Under the pieces are notes generated by a model. The model worked only from the letters and a program-made list of their open reading frames with translations. It had not been told where the DNA came from and searched no databases. Source: Isoetes taiwanensis (lineage: Eukaryota; Streptophyta; Lycopodiopsida; Isoetales; Isoetaceae). From it: a stretch of DNA of 64,000 bases. The stretch covers positions 248,001 through 312,000 of the forward strand of contig JAJEKV010000289.1 of the NCBI GenBank assembly GCA_021234155.1, read 5' to 3'. Each line of letters starts with the position of its first letter. Position 1 is the stretch's first letter. The translations under genes and the position numbers were made by a program. This document shows, in pieces, positions 1 through 10,785 of this stretch.

Positions 1-627
1 CTAGGAAGGTTAAGGTAAAAATGAGGACCCCTAAAGTACTATTTATAGGTTTGGAAGTTTTAGGATTTCCGCTTGTAATTTTCATGTTATCTAACTATTT
101 AGCACATCATTATTTGTTGGCTTGAAATATTTGGTTCCTTAAGGCAAAATTTATTTCCATTACTCACACAGTGCGCGAGATGCTGGAGCTAAATTTTAGG
201 TAAGGCTCCAGGTGCACTCTATGAGTAGTCACTCTTTCTTAACTTAAATTCATATTTTTTAGACACATTCTTAAAGGTATGGCAGGTTTTCTTAGCTTAA
301 AATTTGATTATAAGCCTCCTTATGCTATCAGATTACTCTAGTTATCTATATTTTTTGGTGAACTATGCTCGACTACTCACACAGTGCGTGAGAGGCTGGA
401 GCTAAAATTTAGGTAAGGCCCCAGGCACACTCTATGAGTAGTCACCTTCTAGTTGCCAAAATTTTCAGGTTTTATCAAAATTTTCAACTTTACTTTTGCT
501 AAGATGAGAAAAAAAATTTCACATTTTTCGAGGCTTATGCTTGGATTTTTATCTCCAAAATGGAAGTTCTAAATTGTTAATACTAACTGGGAGATGGCTA
601 GAATTTGATCTTGGTCCTCCAAAATCA
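1..627. repeat. Noncoding start of window with a duplicated ~72-bp unit
   Basis: I see no coding sequence here. A unit of about 72 bp occurs at 161-232 and again at 374-445 with few differences. Each copy begins near TACTCACACAGTG and ends near CACTCTATGAGTAGTC. These ends are imperfect inverted repeats of each other (14 of 16 bases pair when the second copy is read with its flank), so each unit could fold back. The stretch lies on the internal side of the primer-binding site at 628-641 and may be the untranslated leader of a decayed minus-strand LTR retrotransposon, but nothing in it identifies a retroelement gene. Confidence 0.45.
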
Positions 628-1252
628 TTGCTCTGATACCACTGTGACGTCCCCTGCTCATCTACGATGCTCCCATCATATAAGAACTGGAGTTCATCCC
701 TCTTGCCAACGCACATGCTGACAGAGGCCGTCCACCTATCATCTTGCTAACCGACAAGAACTCGACGGGGAAGAATGGACGTGTCATTCATCCCATCTCC
801 CTCGAGATCGACCTAGCTGCGGAAGCGCATCAAACATGAGCACATACATCAAATAACATAGATGTCCACCTCGAAGGGAGGCTCACCATAACATAGCATC
901 TATAACAACAATATCAGTAACATCAACACAAGGAGGAATCCTACCCAAGGCTTAGACTCAAAGGGATCGACTGATAGCTCGAGTTTTCAGAGGTCAAAGC
1001 AGACAGAGTTCATAACAATGGACTTGGCTGGCATATAGTATGGTCATTGGGTAGTCCCCTCCATCCACTCCTCATGTGCATACTTTGCATAATAGGCTGA
1101 TAAGTCTTGGGGCTTGGCCATAGCCTGTTGGGTGCCTAGCCAAAGGGGCTACTCCTGGGTTGCATCTCCCCAGTCCCAATGAGGCAGGAGGAGATCACTC
1201 TGGGGAAAAACCAATGGGATTTGCTCCAGGGTCTGGGCCATTTAATGTAACA
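628..1252 (-). mobile_element. LTR retrotransposon remnant: primer-binding site plus putative LTR
   Basis: Read on the minus strand, 628-641 contains TGGTATCAGAGCA, the complement of the plant initiator-methionine tRNA 3' end that primes most copia and many gypsy elements. Immediately beyond it a candidate LTR starts TGTGACGTCCCC (plus strand, about 642). It may end at GTAACA near 1252, giving TG...CA-type ends and about 610 bp. I found no second copy in the window, so the other LTR lies outside or is lost. The right boundary is uncertain because tRNA-like repeats begin there. Confidence 0.5.
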
Positions 1253-1750
1253 ATCATAACCGACATGCCCTTAACCAACTGAGCAAAAGTGACATGCCCT
1301 TAACCAACTGAGCAAAACCGTCTAACATTTATGAGTAGTCGCTTCTACCCATTTATGCCAGTGTCTCGGGAACGCCCCACAGGCACATTCAAGGTTTGAA
1401 TACTCGAGCGGTCTACCATGGACCCGTTACAGTCTCTCCCACTAGAACTATACTCGTCCTCGAGCATCCAAGGCTATACCATGTCTATGTCACACCATGT
1501 CACAATGATTAACAAGTCTTTGCAAATTACCCATGCATATAGGCACCCATGGAGACTCGAACTCGAGACCTGCTCTGCTACCAACTGTAACATTCTTAAC
1601 CGACATGCCCTTAACCAAATGAGCAAAACCGTCTGGACGTTTATGAGTAGTCGCTTCTACCCATTTATGCCGGTGTCTCGGGAACGCCCCACAGGCACAT
1701 TCAAGGTTCGAATACTCGAGCGGTCTACCATGGACCCGTTACATTCAAGC
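1245..1750 (-). repeat. Two tRNA-like SINE copies in tandem
   Basis: About 155 bp at 1588-1743 is repeated at 1248-1430, with an internal 30-bp duplication in the first copy. On the minus strand the segment GCTCANTTGGTTAAGGGC (about 1605-1625) matches a tRNA A box. GAGTTCGAGTCTCC (about 1553-1566) matches a tRNA B box at the expected spacing. This is the layout of a tRNA-derived SINE with its RNA polymerase III promoter at the head. The plus-strand open frame 1418-1771 is a by-product of the repeat, not a gene. The tail and target duplication were not resolved. Confidence 0.5.
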
Positions 1751-1783
1751 AGTCGCACACAGATGTTGTAGGTAATAAACCTA

Positions 1784-2530
1784 TTGGGGCCTACTATTCA
1801 AGATCAAAAAGTACATATCCTGTTCGATCCAGGTAGTGAGTTTGATTTCATTTCTGCTCGATTGGTAAAGGAACTAAAATTAACTTCTATTCCTTTATCA
1901 AATGATGTAGAATTGTCTTCTGCTGTCTTGAATAGTTGCCCCTCCGCCTTCTTCATTTATGGTGAAGGATGTTGAATTTCAACTGTAGGGATACGTCTGT
2001 AAACGTTCTTTCATAGTTTTTGACCTTGGAGATATGGATGTTATTCTAGGCATGCCGTGGCATAAGGCTATCAATCCTCTTATAGATTGGAAGGCATAAA
2101 TCGTTACGTTCCTTGGAAGGGGTAAAAGACCTTCAAGTTTATGAAGGATGATATTGGTTTCCCAATTCCAACAGTTTCTATTGTACAGTTCAAACATTTG
2201 GCAATGAAAACTCATTTTGTGTATTTGGTGGTTTTGCGTCCTAAGTCCTAGTGCATCTTCATTAAATGAGCGTCAAACTATCTTTTTGCAATATTATGAT
2301 GATGTTTTTTCAAATGATTTTTTCACAAACTTTGCCACCCCAATATATGGAGGACCGCATGATTGATCTTCTTTCTGGGAAAGAACCTCCTAATCATGCT
2401 CCTTCTCAAAGAATGCATGGCCAACAAGTTTAGATTAAGCGCCAACTTGACGAGTTACTTCAAGCTGGATTGACCTGCCATAGTTCTTCACCCTTTGGTG
2501 CTCCAACCATCATCCAATTAAATTGGGATT
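1784..2530 (+). mobile_element. Ty3/gypsy fragment: protease and start of reverse transcriptase
   Basis: The frame at 1784-1975 carries a retropepsin-like stretch with ILFDPGSE in place of the usual D(S/T)G(S/A) active site. After a frame change near 1975, 2010-2098 reads as the protease C-terminal part with a DVILGMPW motif typical of gypsy proteases. At 2340-2525 the linker and the start of the RT domain follow (QLDELLQAG and SSPFGAP), with an in-frame stop near 2430. The RT palm is missing and homology stops at about 2530. Gag, RNase H and integrase are absent. This is a truncated, inactive remnant. Confidence 0.75.
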
Positions 2531-2840
2531 ATGTCAACTCCAAAATCACGCCAACCTGCTGTTGTCTTCTAGGGGGTTTTTGTTTTTTTTAATCTTTTTT
2601 TTGGACTTAAAAAATAACATAAGGTTGCGATTCACGTGTGACGTTTCATATGCGAATTGAAATATGCAAAAATGAAGAGCAAGTTGCTAACATAGATGAG
2701 ACCAAAATTGCTTGCTCGATAGATGATAATATTAGGTTTGATAATAACAGATTGCATTATTTGCGAGGCAATTCCACACTCGAAATTATCGATACATGGC
2801 ACAAATATCATACAAAAATATCATATATTCCAATAAAATA
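2531..2840. other. AT-rich gap with homopolymer tracts
   Basis: T-rich runs at 2576-2600 are followed by AT-rich sequence. The small frame 2638-2844 has no recognisable motif and sits just beyond the 3' end of the minus-strand methyltransferase/phosphatase gene, so it is probably that gene's 3' flank. No terminal inverted repeat that would mark the end of the 2.8-16.2 kb block was recognised. Confidence 0.4.
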
Positions 2841-3476
2841 TTAAGGGATCAATCCATGTTTTTCCACGTATTTAACAAGGTGTGGTTCCATGTCAGCCGT
2901 TCTATCCAGTTCTGGGTATGAATCTAACACTTCATCCACCGTCATCCCCATAGCCAAATTATGCATAATAGACACAAACTTCACCAGAAAATCATCTGTC
3001 GCAAAGTTTTTTGGATCGTAAGATGGTGGATTCAGGGCCTGCGTTTGATTATAGAAGCATTTGAGAGCACCATCATCCACTATGATTATATCATCCTTAT
3101 TCTCGATACCAAGTTCGTCCATCATGTTACTCAAGTATTTGATGAAGATAGGCTTGCCTGTTGGATCCTTGGGATTAGTGAACTTCACACATTTGTTCTG
3201 ATCCCAAAAGGTCAACCAATGTCTACGCATTTCCCCCAGTGCCTCAAAGTATCCTTGATGTTCCTTAGTTCCATGGATGACCAAATACCAACTCGAAATA
3301 ACCTAAATGCCTCATCTAGCATCTCCTTCAAGTGCGGCCGCGGATAGATCCACTTGGTGTTTGATTCTACTGGTGTCTGATGAAACTGATCTCTAGCCAC
3401 TTTATTTTTTGGAAAAGTCTTGCAAAGGACTCCATTTAGGTCGAACACCACAACCTTCTTAGAAACACAATGCAAG
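2841..3476 (-). pseudogene. HAD/FCP1 (NLI-interacting-factor-like) phosphatase domain, last exon of the ParB/methyltransferase-like gene
   Basis: The exon opens at 3476 after an AG acceptor (3478-3477). VVVFDLNGVL is the HAD motif I, with the second Asp of DxD replaced by Asn as in many plant FCP1-like proteins. GIWSS is motif II, FWDQNKC the family's WDQ signature, and DDIIIVDDG the acidic motif III. A frameshift at a C run (about 3232-3238) separates the two halves. The frame ends at TAA 2843-2841. The phase across the intron 3684-3477 is exact: two bases from the upstream exon plus one here make a Ser codon. I therefore read this as the C-terminus of the upstream gene and not as a separate gene. 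Known members dephosphorylate proteins such as RNA polymerase II tails. Activity of this copy is doubtful. Confidence 0.72.
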
Positions 3477-3532
3477 CTGAAACATCAAACATGTATCTGG
3501 TCCGCAAGATATGATAACACAAACAATACAAA

Positions 3533-3663
3533 CGCGCCAAGCGTGATTTGAGTTAGTCTTAACCAAATCGCGCTCGGCGTGATTTAGTTTGACAACGAAA
3601 AATAATCAAAGCATGCCTGGCGCGATTTTCAAAGGTAATACAAATTAAATCACGTGTGGCACG
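3533..3663. repeat. Palindrome cluster in the last intron
   Basis: Four copies of the 13-bp near-palindrome CACGCYWGGCGTG, all somewhat degenerate, lie at 3533-3545, 3569-3581, 3612-3624 and 3651-3663. All are inside the 208-bp intron between the methyltransferase-like and HAD exons. Confidence 0.75.
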
Positions 3664-3684
3664 ATTTCGTGGGCAAGGCCATAC

Positions 3685-5770
3685 CTATCATCTTCAGTTT
3701 CGCTGCCGTCGTCGGCGTCATTCTCCCCTTCGCCACCCTTAATCTTCGTCTTCTTCTGACTGTTAGAATTGTTATTTTCTATTAGTTCCGCTGCGTCCTT
3801 CACAACTGACATTATTTTACTATTGATTTGGCAAACCTGTGAATCACTAGAGCCGCCTTGGTTGCCTTCAGCTTCGGTTTCCCTGTCAATTAGTCCATTG
3901 TTAACCTGTGAATCTACTATATTGTTGCTTGCATCACCCTGAAGGGAGGCATAGATATTCTCTAAGTTCGCCATGATCACAGTACTTTGAGCAGCCAGTT
4001 TAGTAGCTATTTATTCATTGCTTTTCTTATGAGGCTGCGTATTACTAGTTCCCTCACCAGAACCATCGTCCACTTTCGAATTGGACAAGTCTACGAGACT
4101 TTTGATTGCTGATGATTTCAGGTTGCCATAAGGGCCTTTAGGAGATTTGGCAAGCACATGCATGAGGAATGGTTCAAGAAAGTCTTTGGCCTGCTCATCA
4201 CTCACAAAGCAGTGACATTTTCTAACACCCATAAGAGCCTCTTGGGCAATATAACCTCCAACATGAAGCTCCAAGCAGGTTGTATCAATTGGAGCAAATG
4301 CCTCGACGAGGTAAGCAACCATAGACGGGGGAAATCCATTTTTATTTAAGGGGCCCTTCTCCTTAGTTTGTAGCTCGTACTTGATTTCCCCACTTAGGAG
4401 GGGGTCCCGATCCTCATCCTCTTGACTCATCATCATTACGTGATCCCCGATCCGTATGATAGAATATAGTTCTTAAGTCGGATCATCTAGAAGAAAACAT
4501 TCCCATGCACCGCTATTGTCACCCTTGGCCTTAGCAATATCATATTCCTCGTCTGACAGCATGGCTATCATAATAAAGATCACATGTGCCATCTTCCGTT
4601 CTTTTCGCAGCTCATTATCCTTAACATCATATATTAGGCATCCCTCTCTAATAACTTTGAGGCACTCCAGATCATGAGCAAATGGATAGTGCATGCAGAT
4701 GTGACTCACCGAAGGACAAACGATGACAATAGTGAAGGACCTCTCGGTTGTCAATCCTATACTGGTGGTAAAGAAGGCGATGTAGTCCTTCTGGTTCATG
4801 CCCATATCTCCTCTCCCACCCCTATTGTCCAACACAAAGAGTGATATATTTTTAAGGCAAGAAGTTGATTCTGGCAAGAGACCTTTGTACCCAATGGAGA
4901 CTGAATCTTTGGGGGGCGTCTTCTTCTCGGTAATCTTCTTCACAAGGGCCACTTTTCTTCTCAACTTCGGCCCAATTACCTTAGGGGAAGAGTCTCCTTA
5001 TGTTTTGTATTTTTAGCCTTCCAATTCTTTAGGAAGTCCTTTGGCGAATACAAACTTCTTGATGTCATCATTCTTGACCTTGTATTTGTCCAAACAATCC
5101 AATTTTAGATAATGCCACATCCCCGATAGCCTTTGTAACTTCGGCTCCTACTGGTGACTTCATTGTCATTACATCCTTCACATGGCTGCAGCACTCAACG
5201 AAGGACATTCTATCATTAGTGAAAGCACTCTTCTTGTATAAGACTTCCTTCTTTAAGCAAGCGATCTAAAATCCAAATGGTCTCGGCGTCGTCTAGCCCC
5301 CTGAGTCTTTCTCATCTGTCACATTCAAGTCAAAGATGCTTACATCAACGGGAGGCACCCTACCCATAGTATCTGGCGGACTTCCCTTGTGCATAAGTGT
5401 CCTGAGAATTCATTCCACTTTTGCCATCATTGCGTCCTTACAAAACACAATCTTATCACAGTCTTTAGGGCTGACACGCTAGATGAGCTTTTCGGAAGGA
5501 TCCGCAATGTCATCACCACCTTTTTCTTTGATTTTCTTGCGCTTTTCTTCTTCTCAGTATAATTGTCTGCATGAGAGTCCGCTCTCCAAGCCTTTTTTGA
5601 AAGCCTCCAGACTTTGACCCGCCCTGTGCGGTGGGTAATGGGCAGCCATATTCCACCCATCGTTGTTGGGCGCGGGCGCAGGTTGCTCCACGTATGGACC
5701 GCCAAAAGTAGGGGCATTGAATCGATGATCGAGACAAAGAAACACGCCGCGCGATTTCAATAGAAAAGAT
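3685..5770 (-). pseudogene. DNA-methyltransferase-like middle section of the ParB/methyltransferase/HAD gene
   Basis: Order on the minus strand is typical of beta-class N6-adenine/N4-cytosine DNA methyltransferases. A motif IV-like strand (SLFVLDNRGG, near 4830) is followed by a beta strand TERSFTIVIVCPSVSH (near 4720-4770). Downstream come motif X-like NKNGFPPSMVAYLVEAF and motif I-like CLELHVGGYIAQEAL (4240-4350), then an acidic Asn/Ser-rich linker (3685-4010). Motif IV is expected to read DPPY or NPPY. Here it is DNRG, and motif I lacks the FxGxG pattern, so catalysis is unlikely in this copy. In-frame TAA codons interrupt at 4475-4473 and 4013-4011, with the reading frame resuming unchanged each time. 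Between 5030 and 5580 there are several frameshifts and stops. The 5' part (5580-5760) is Pro/Gly/Asn-rich. The exon ends at a GT donor at 3684. Confidence 0.6.
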
Positions 5771-5781
5771 CAACCTCAAAG

Positions 5782-6020
5782 CACGCCTGACGTGAAAGAA
5801 TTAAATACCAATGCAGTTCACGCCAGGCGTGCTTTCGAATCGGTTGAATTCACGCCAGGCGTGCTTTCGAATCGGTTGAATTCACGCCACGCCAGGCGTG
5901 CTTTAACATTTCACGCTTGGCGTGAATTGGTTTGATTTGAAAGCACGCCTGGCGTGATTTGGTTTCATTTGAAATCATGCCTGGCGTGAATTGGTTTCAT
6001 TTGAATGAACGCCTGGCGTG
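5782..6020. repeat. Densest palindrome cluster (eight copies in one intron)
   Basis: Copies lie at 5782, 5819, 5851, 5888, 5912, 5944, 5976 and 6008 (starts, 13 bp each). Spacing is close to 32 bp (37, 32, 37, 24, 32, 32, 32). Several are the exact CACGCC-A/T-GGCGTG palindrome, and flanks repeat GAATTGGTTTCATTTGAA-like sequence. The regular period suggests partly tandem amplification, while isolated copies elsewhere are dispersed. Confidence 0.85.
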
Positions 6021-6058
6021 AATACTAAAGTGCTAACATCCTAATGCAGTCAATTACC

Positions 6059-6660
6059 TTTTGTATAGAAATGTCTTCCCCATTTCATTCAAAGTTGCAC
6101 TAATCTCAGCCAAATCTGCAGGTGAAGTATTGGCACCCAAGAGACGACACCTCCTATATGCATAGTGATTGTAGAACACGCTTTGGCCTGTTTGTTCTAC
6201 CTGCCTGATGAGGGCCTTTTGTGCCTCAATGAATCTTTGCCGTCGATGATGACGAATTTAATGTTTTCATTTAACATTACCTCCTCGAAGTTCGTCCACG
6301 CAGCAGGCTTGTTCGAGATCATATCCCAAGGTAACACATCCGCTGGCATAGGCATTTGACCTAGATTACTAATCATGCTCTGAACAATCTCCATGGCATG
6401 TGCTGGATCATATCTTCTGCTAACATAAATGGAGCTTGGTGAACAGATGAGGGACTTCACATGGATCGCAAAAGTTTCCTTAAGACCCAATGGATAATGG
6501 TCAGAGTATTTATTCAGCTTGTTCATGGCCTCTAGCTGCGCCACCCTGTCCTGTTCATTCTCAAAAACAGAAGCCTCCATGCCTTCGACAACTGCAGGTT
6601 GAACATCCTTCCCTAGATCTAGGACCCTCTTAGAAGCTTTCAAGTCAAACACAGTTGCAA
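6059..6660 (-). pseudogene. ParB-like segment of the same gene
   Basis: From 6652 downward the frame runs FDLKASKRVLDL, then KYSDHYPLG and FVIIDGKDSL. This resembles the V-x-DG-x-H(R) core of the ParB/sulfiredoxin fold, with Asp in place of the usual His/Arg. One single-base frameshift near 6225-6235 moves the frame. Beyond it CRLLGANTSPADLAEISA and a Leu-Asn-Glu helix continue, as ParB-like domains do. The exon ends at a good GT donor (6058-6057). The following intron (6058 to about 5770) holds eight of the 13-bp palindromes. The upstream boundary is a transposon insertion (6661-10780), not a splice site. ParB-like domains fused to DNA methyltransferases are common in phages. I infer that relationship from motif order only. 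Confidence 0.55.
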
Positions 6661-6893
6661 ATTAAACGGGAGTGTTGCAGCACTCCCGTTTCAAAGATTC
6701 CCTTTAAAAAAACAGCATGCTCTTAAAATTGGCCTTTTTTGGATAAACTTGAGAATTTTAAAAGGTTCAGTTTTTTTTTCCCTCATTTTGGCTCCTCATT
6801 AAGTGGCAAGTTTGTTTTGTGTAAAGAAACATCTTGAAAATGGCAAAATGTAGACATGAATACATAATCTCTAAAAGTGAGATATCAAGAACT

Positions 6894-7082
6894 TCAAAAT
6901 AGAGAAGAAAAAATAATAATTATTTCTTTATATTTTTTTAGTACATCAATTTGGCACCCTCTAATTGGTGCGTATTGAACAATACGCTTGTCAGACGTTG
7001 CAACTGGGTATCTGTCCCAAGTTTCCACATTTAGTTGTTCCATCAAACATGTTCCACGTTCTATTGGCGGAATAAAAAACAA
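6894..7082 (-). other. Short unassigned open frame inside the TIR transposon
   Basis: A 62-codon frame includes the stretch LNVETWDRYPVATSDKR. It is less compositionally biased than its surroundings and could be a captured exon fragment. I recognise no family. It may also be chance. Confidence 0.2.
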
Positions 7083-7136
7083 AAAAAATAATCAAGTAAA
7101 TAAATGAACACTAGGACACATAAAACAAAAAATGTA

Positions 7137-7410
7137 AAAACAAAAGTGTATTCTGGAATACACTTTTACTTTTCTAAAAAACAAACGTGTATTCTAGAAT
7201 ACACTTTGGCTTTTTAGAGAAAGCAAAAGTGTATTCTGGAATACACTTTTGCTTTCATGAGAAAGCAAATGTGTATTCTGGAATACATCTTTGCTTTCTA
7301 AGAAATCAAACGTGTTTTTTAAAACAACGTGTTGCCTATGTATTAAGGTTTAGAGCTAGCTTACTTGTGCGATTCCATGGACATTTCTTACCCTATTCTA
7401 GAATACAAAT
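7137..7410. repeat. Left subterminal palindrome cluster of the TIR transposon
   Basis: Four near-perfect copies of GTGTATTCTGGAATACAC lie at 7146-7163, 7187-7204 (CTAG core), 7229-7246 and 7271-7288, about 41-42 bp apart. Degenerate versions lie near 7309 and 7395. Spacers are AAAGC/CTTT-rich. The arrangement resembles subterminal transposase-binding repeats. Confidence 0.75.
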
Positions 7411-7682
7411 CAAAAGCCATATTTTCAAATTACCTGCACCCCACACCTGTCAAAATGTCATCCTGCATTCTCAAAATGGGTGGAGACTTAATGTGAACTG
7501 AAGAATGTATTGAAGAATGGATGGAGACTTAATGTGAACCTGAGATATTCAAAAGTCTCAGTCATTCTTGATGTATTTCCTTGTCTTTGTGCAAAAAAGA
7601 AGCAGAGATGTTGACGTAGAAAGTCATTAAGCCCATCAAAAGTACTAGTTTATTTCATGCTCCTTTTACAAAAAGGATCATG

Positions 7683-7785
7683 GATATAGAACTGTATGCC
7701 TATGATGATATGCATTGTGAAAGGAAAGATACATGGATATAGAACTGTATGCCTATGGTAATATGCATTGTGAAGGGAAAGATGG
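7683..7785 (+). repeat. Tandem duplication of ~55 bp
   Basis: A segment beginning GGATATAGAACTGTATGCC occurs twice in a row with small changes. It lies in the noncoding interior of the TIR transposon. Confidence 0.7.
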
Positions 7786-8192
7786 GTATGTACGAACATT
7801 CATTAAAAACATGTGGCATGTTTGTACCTCGAATAAGTTATTGTTGGCATATTTGTACCTAGTATTAAGATGTAAACTGTAAAATGAAAGGAAGGAGAAA
7901 AAGCAGATCAAAACATGTTGATATTTCATTGATTTTGCATTCCCTTCAAAGTTGTACATTAACTTTTCAGTTTGGCATACTCATTTTCCACTGGAATGGT
8001 ACTTTTTAATCTCTAAGTTCTGGCCAAAGTGGCTTTCCATTACACAGCTTAGTGGGTTCGCATCTCTCTCCATTAAAACTTTATTTTAAGGACATGTACA
8101 TAAGCCTTTTTGAAAACATATCCATCGTCTTTAGAGCATTGGCCTGATTGTGGCTCCATAGCAGGATTGTCACAGCAAATTATTTCTCAGTT

Positions 8193-8314
8193 TCACCATG
8201 GTAGTCCATGGTAATGACCCAAAGAACAACATGAAAACAATGATGCCTGTTCTCACCATGGTAGTCCATGGTAATGACCCAAAGAACAACATGAAAACAA
8301 TGATGCCTGTTCTC
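8193..8314 (+). repeat. Exact tandem duplication of 60 bp
   Basis: Two head-to-tail copies of a 60-bp unit starting TCTCACCATGGTAGTCC lie in the interior of the TIR transposon. The identity of the copies implies a recent duplication or, less likely, an assembly artefact. Confidence 0.8.
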
Positions 8315-9925
8315 AACCAAGGACACAAAAACAACGAAGACAATAATGCCTACAATGATGCCACATGAAAATAATGATCCCTAGAGCTATGATGCTCTGA
8401 TTGGAGATCAGAGCACCCAAAAACTCAAGTCTTTGATATCCAGAACTGTCTGGCTGTGTCCTCCCATGCCCTGGCCCAAATAACGAAGAGAAAAAGGTGC
8501 AGCAACATCAAAAACCAACAAAACCAGCATCCTGAACCAACATATGTAAATCACGAAAATTATAAAATAGAACAAGCACATTTGTTGCATTTTAGAAGAA
8601 TCCGTCTCCTGCTTCTCTGTAAAAATGAAAGACAAATCCATGTCACATTATGTTCACAAGCTTAAAAAACATTCCCTGCAACAAGAAATAAAATTCTATA
8701 TTTACAAGCTTAGAAGGTTTTACAAGCTATGTGTACTAAGAAGGATGTGAAATACAATGCACAAGTTACATTTCCGTTTGACATGACAATTCTGCAGTTA
8801 CATCTTGCAAAAAAATTGTTGATCTTGCCTAGATTGGATCTTGCAGCAGATTTGCAAGAGAAGTGTAAGAGAATATGAAGATAAAATAGATAGACCAGAA
8901 GTAGATACTCTAGCAATTGTAGAAATTGAGAAGGTGAAATAAAGTAAGAACTGCATAGTTTAGATAGAAAATATAGAACATGTAAGGGGATGAAGGATGA
9001 TGCAAACGAAGACGAGGCAGCAACATGACAACTGATGTCAAACGACAATGCCTGCTTGTTGGTTATGCTTGTTGGTTCTGCAGATAATGGCAAATGATAT
9101 CGAATGAAATGCTTAAATGCAAATAGGTGAGAAAGCAGAGACGCAGTCCATTTCCAGACTTAAGTTTGTAACCATGCCACACAATTAGTTTGATGAAAAT
9201 AACATACAGTTTAAGGGGAAAGATGGTGTCATGACATAAATTATACCTGAAGTGTGGTAGGTGTAGATAAAGGATCCAAAGGAAGATGGAAGCCTTGGAA
9301 GATCACTAAGGATAAGAGATACAGTTGTAATGCCCTCTACGAATCAAATGAACTTTTTGTCCATCTTGAGAAAAAAGCCATGGAATCTTAGACGATCCTA
9401 CAGAAAAAAGCCATGGAATCTTAGTGCAAATCAAACGACAAAGAAACAATTTGTGCTACCTATTTGTGAAAGTGCAATCAACCGACAAAGAATCAAAAGA
9501 CAATGATGTTCAAAGATCACCTGTTTTGAGACTTTGCTTGCAGACTTCCCTTGCAGACCCATTTTGACAAAGACATTCAGAAGACCTTGAAGCAAAGACC
9601 TGTTCAAAGATCACCCATTTTGACAGACCTCCCTTGCAGACAAAGATCACCCGCCAGAGAGGTGCTGCCAGAGCTGGGTATGGCAAAAAATCCGCATCTA
9701 AGGGAGGCGACATGGAGTCGGGAGTCGGGAGTCGACATGGTAAGCAGAAACCTGATGTAAAAAATATTTGTGTTTGTTGTAGCCAGCGCCCTAGCTCATC
9801 ATGTAGGTAAAACCCATACCAAAGCCATGGGCACACTGAAATGGGAGCTCGAGGTTTCTATAGAAAGATCGCCGGAGCAAATTCTGCAGAAAAAACACGT
9901 CTCTATCCCTCTAGAAAAAAAAAAC

Positions 9926-10425
9926 CTATTCTGGAATACAAAACGTATTCCGGAATACATTTCCTTGTTTTTTTTTGAACCACGATCCAGTATCCCACTT
10001 TTTTTTGAACCACGATCTAGTAACCCACTTTTTTCTTTAACCACGATCCAGTATCCTCAATACATTTCCCTCTTTTAAGAAAAATTGAAAGGTTCTCAAA
10101 ATTGAAAGGTTGTTGGTTTGTTTTTCCTTTTTTGCTTATCTTTTCATTATTTAGAACTTTGTTCCTGTATCCCCTCATAAAAACAAAAAAAAATCGCAGC
10201 ATGGTGCCGAAAACCCCGAAAACCCGGAAAACTCGGAAAATTGCAAGATCATTGTTGAGTCTCAAAAACTTGTACAGCAAAAGTGTATTCCGGAATACAC
10301 TTTGGATTTTGAGCAAAACCAAGAGTGTATTCTGGAATACACTTTGACTTTCAAGAAAAGCAAAAATGTATTCCGGAATACACTTCTGTTATCCTCGAAT
10401 AGCAAAAGCGTATTTCGGATTACAA
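9926..10425. repeat. Right subterminal palindrome cluster and 32-bp tandem repeats
   Basis: Copies of the GTGTATTCCGGAATACAC motif lie at about 9926-9960 (two joined copies), 10283-10300, 10325-10342, 10366-10383 and, degenerate, 10408-10425. Between them, 9966-10060 holds three tandem copies of a ~32-bp unit containing TTGAACCACGATCCAGTA. Together with the left cluster this gives the transposon mirrored palindrome zones at both ends. Confidence 0.72.
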
Positions 10426-10785
10426 TTTTGGTACTTTAAAATATTATATCATTAAAAAATTATTCATTGTAATCTAAAAGTATCATTTCTGGAATATAAT
10501 CCGAGCTAACAAAATATTGTGTAGGATATACACTTAAATTAATGGTTTTCTCTAAAAACACACTTCAGGTAAATTCTAACTGTTAGGAAAAGTGTCACTT
10601 TGACGTAGTCAATTTTCTCCTTGCACAAAAAAATGAGTGATTTTGGGGGGGTCAAAATGCAATTTTATGACCAAAATAATTTTTTTACCCCATTTTAGCT
10701 CTTTTTTTGAAAAAAAAAGGGAATCTTTGAGGAATATTCCTTTTGCTCCCGTTTCAATGATTTGCTCCCATTTAATATGCAACCT

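Larger units (their letters stand above)
6656..10785 (-). mobile_element. 4.1-kb TIR transposon inserted in the ParB/methyltransferase-like gene
   Basis: The ends are inverted repeats. The plus strand at 6655 reads TTGCAAATTAAACGGGAG. The minus strand at the other end (10787 down) reads TTGCATATTAAATGGGAG. Further in, CAAAGATTCCCTTT recurs in inverted orientation with A-rich runs behind it. TTGCA flanks both sides, a plausible 5-bp target duplication. Removing the element rejoins the host reading frame exactly (KVA then TVFDL). Near-palindromes of the form GTGTATTCYGGAATACAC cluster at 7146-7288 and 9926-10425, the two subterminal zones. No transposase is recognisable, so the element looks non-autonomous. 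Superfamily unknown; CACTA, Mutator and hAT ends do not fit cleanly. Confidence 0.7.

Noticed and set aside
9510-9836. 108-codon minus-strand ORF and overlapping plus-strand ORFs in the TIR transposon
   Set aside because: No motif, biased composition, and both strands are open over the same stretch.
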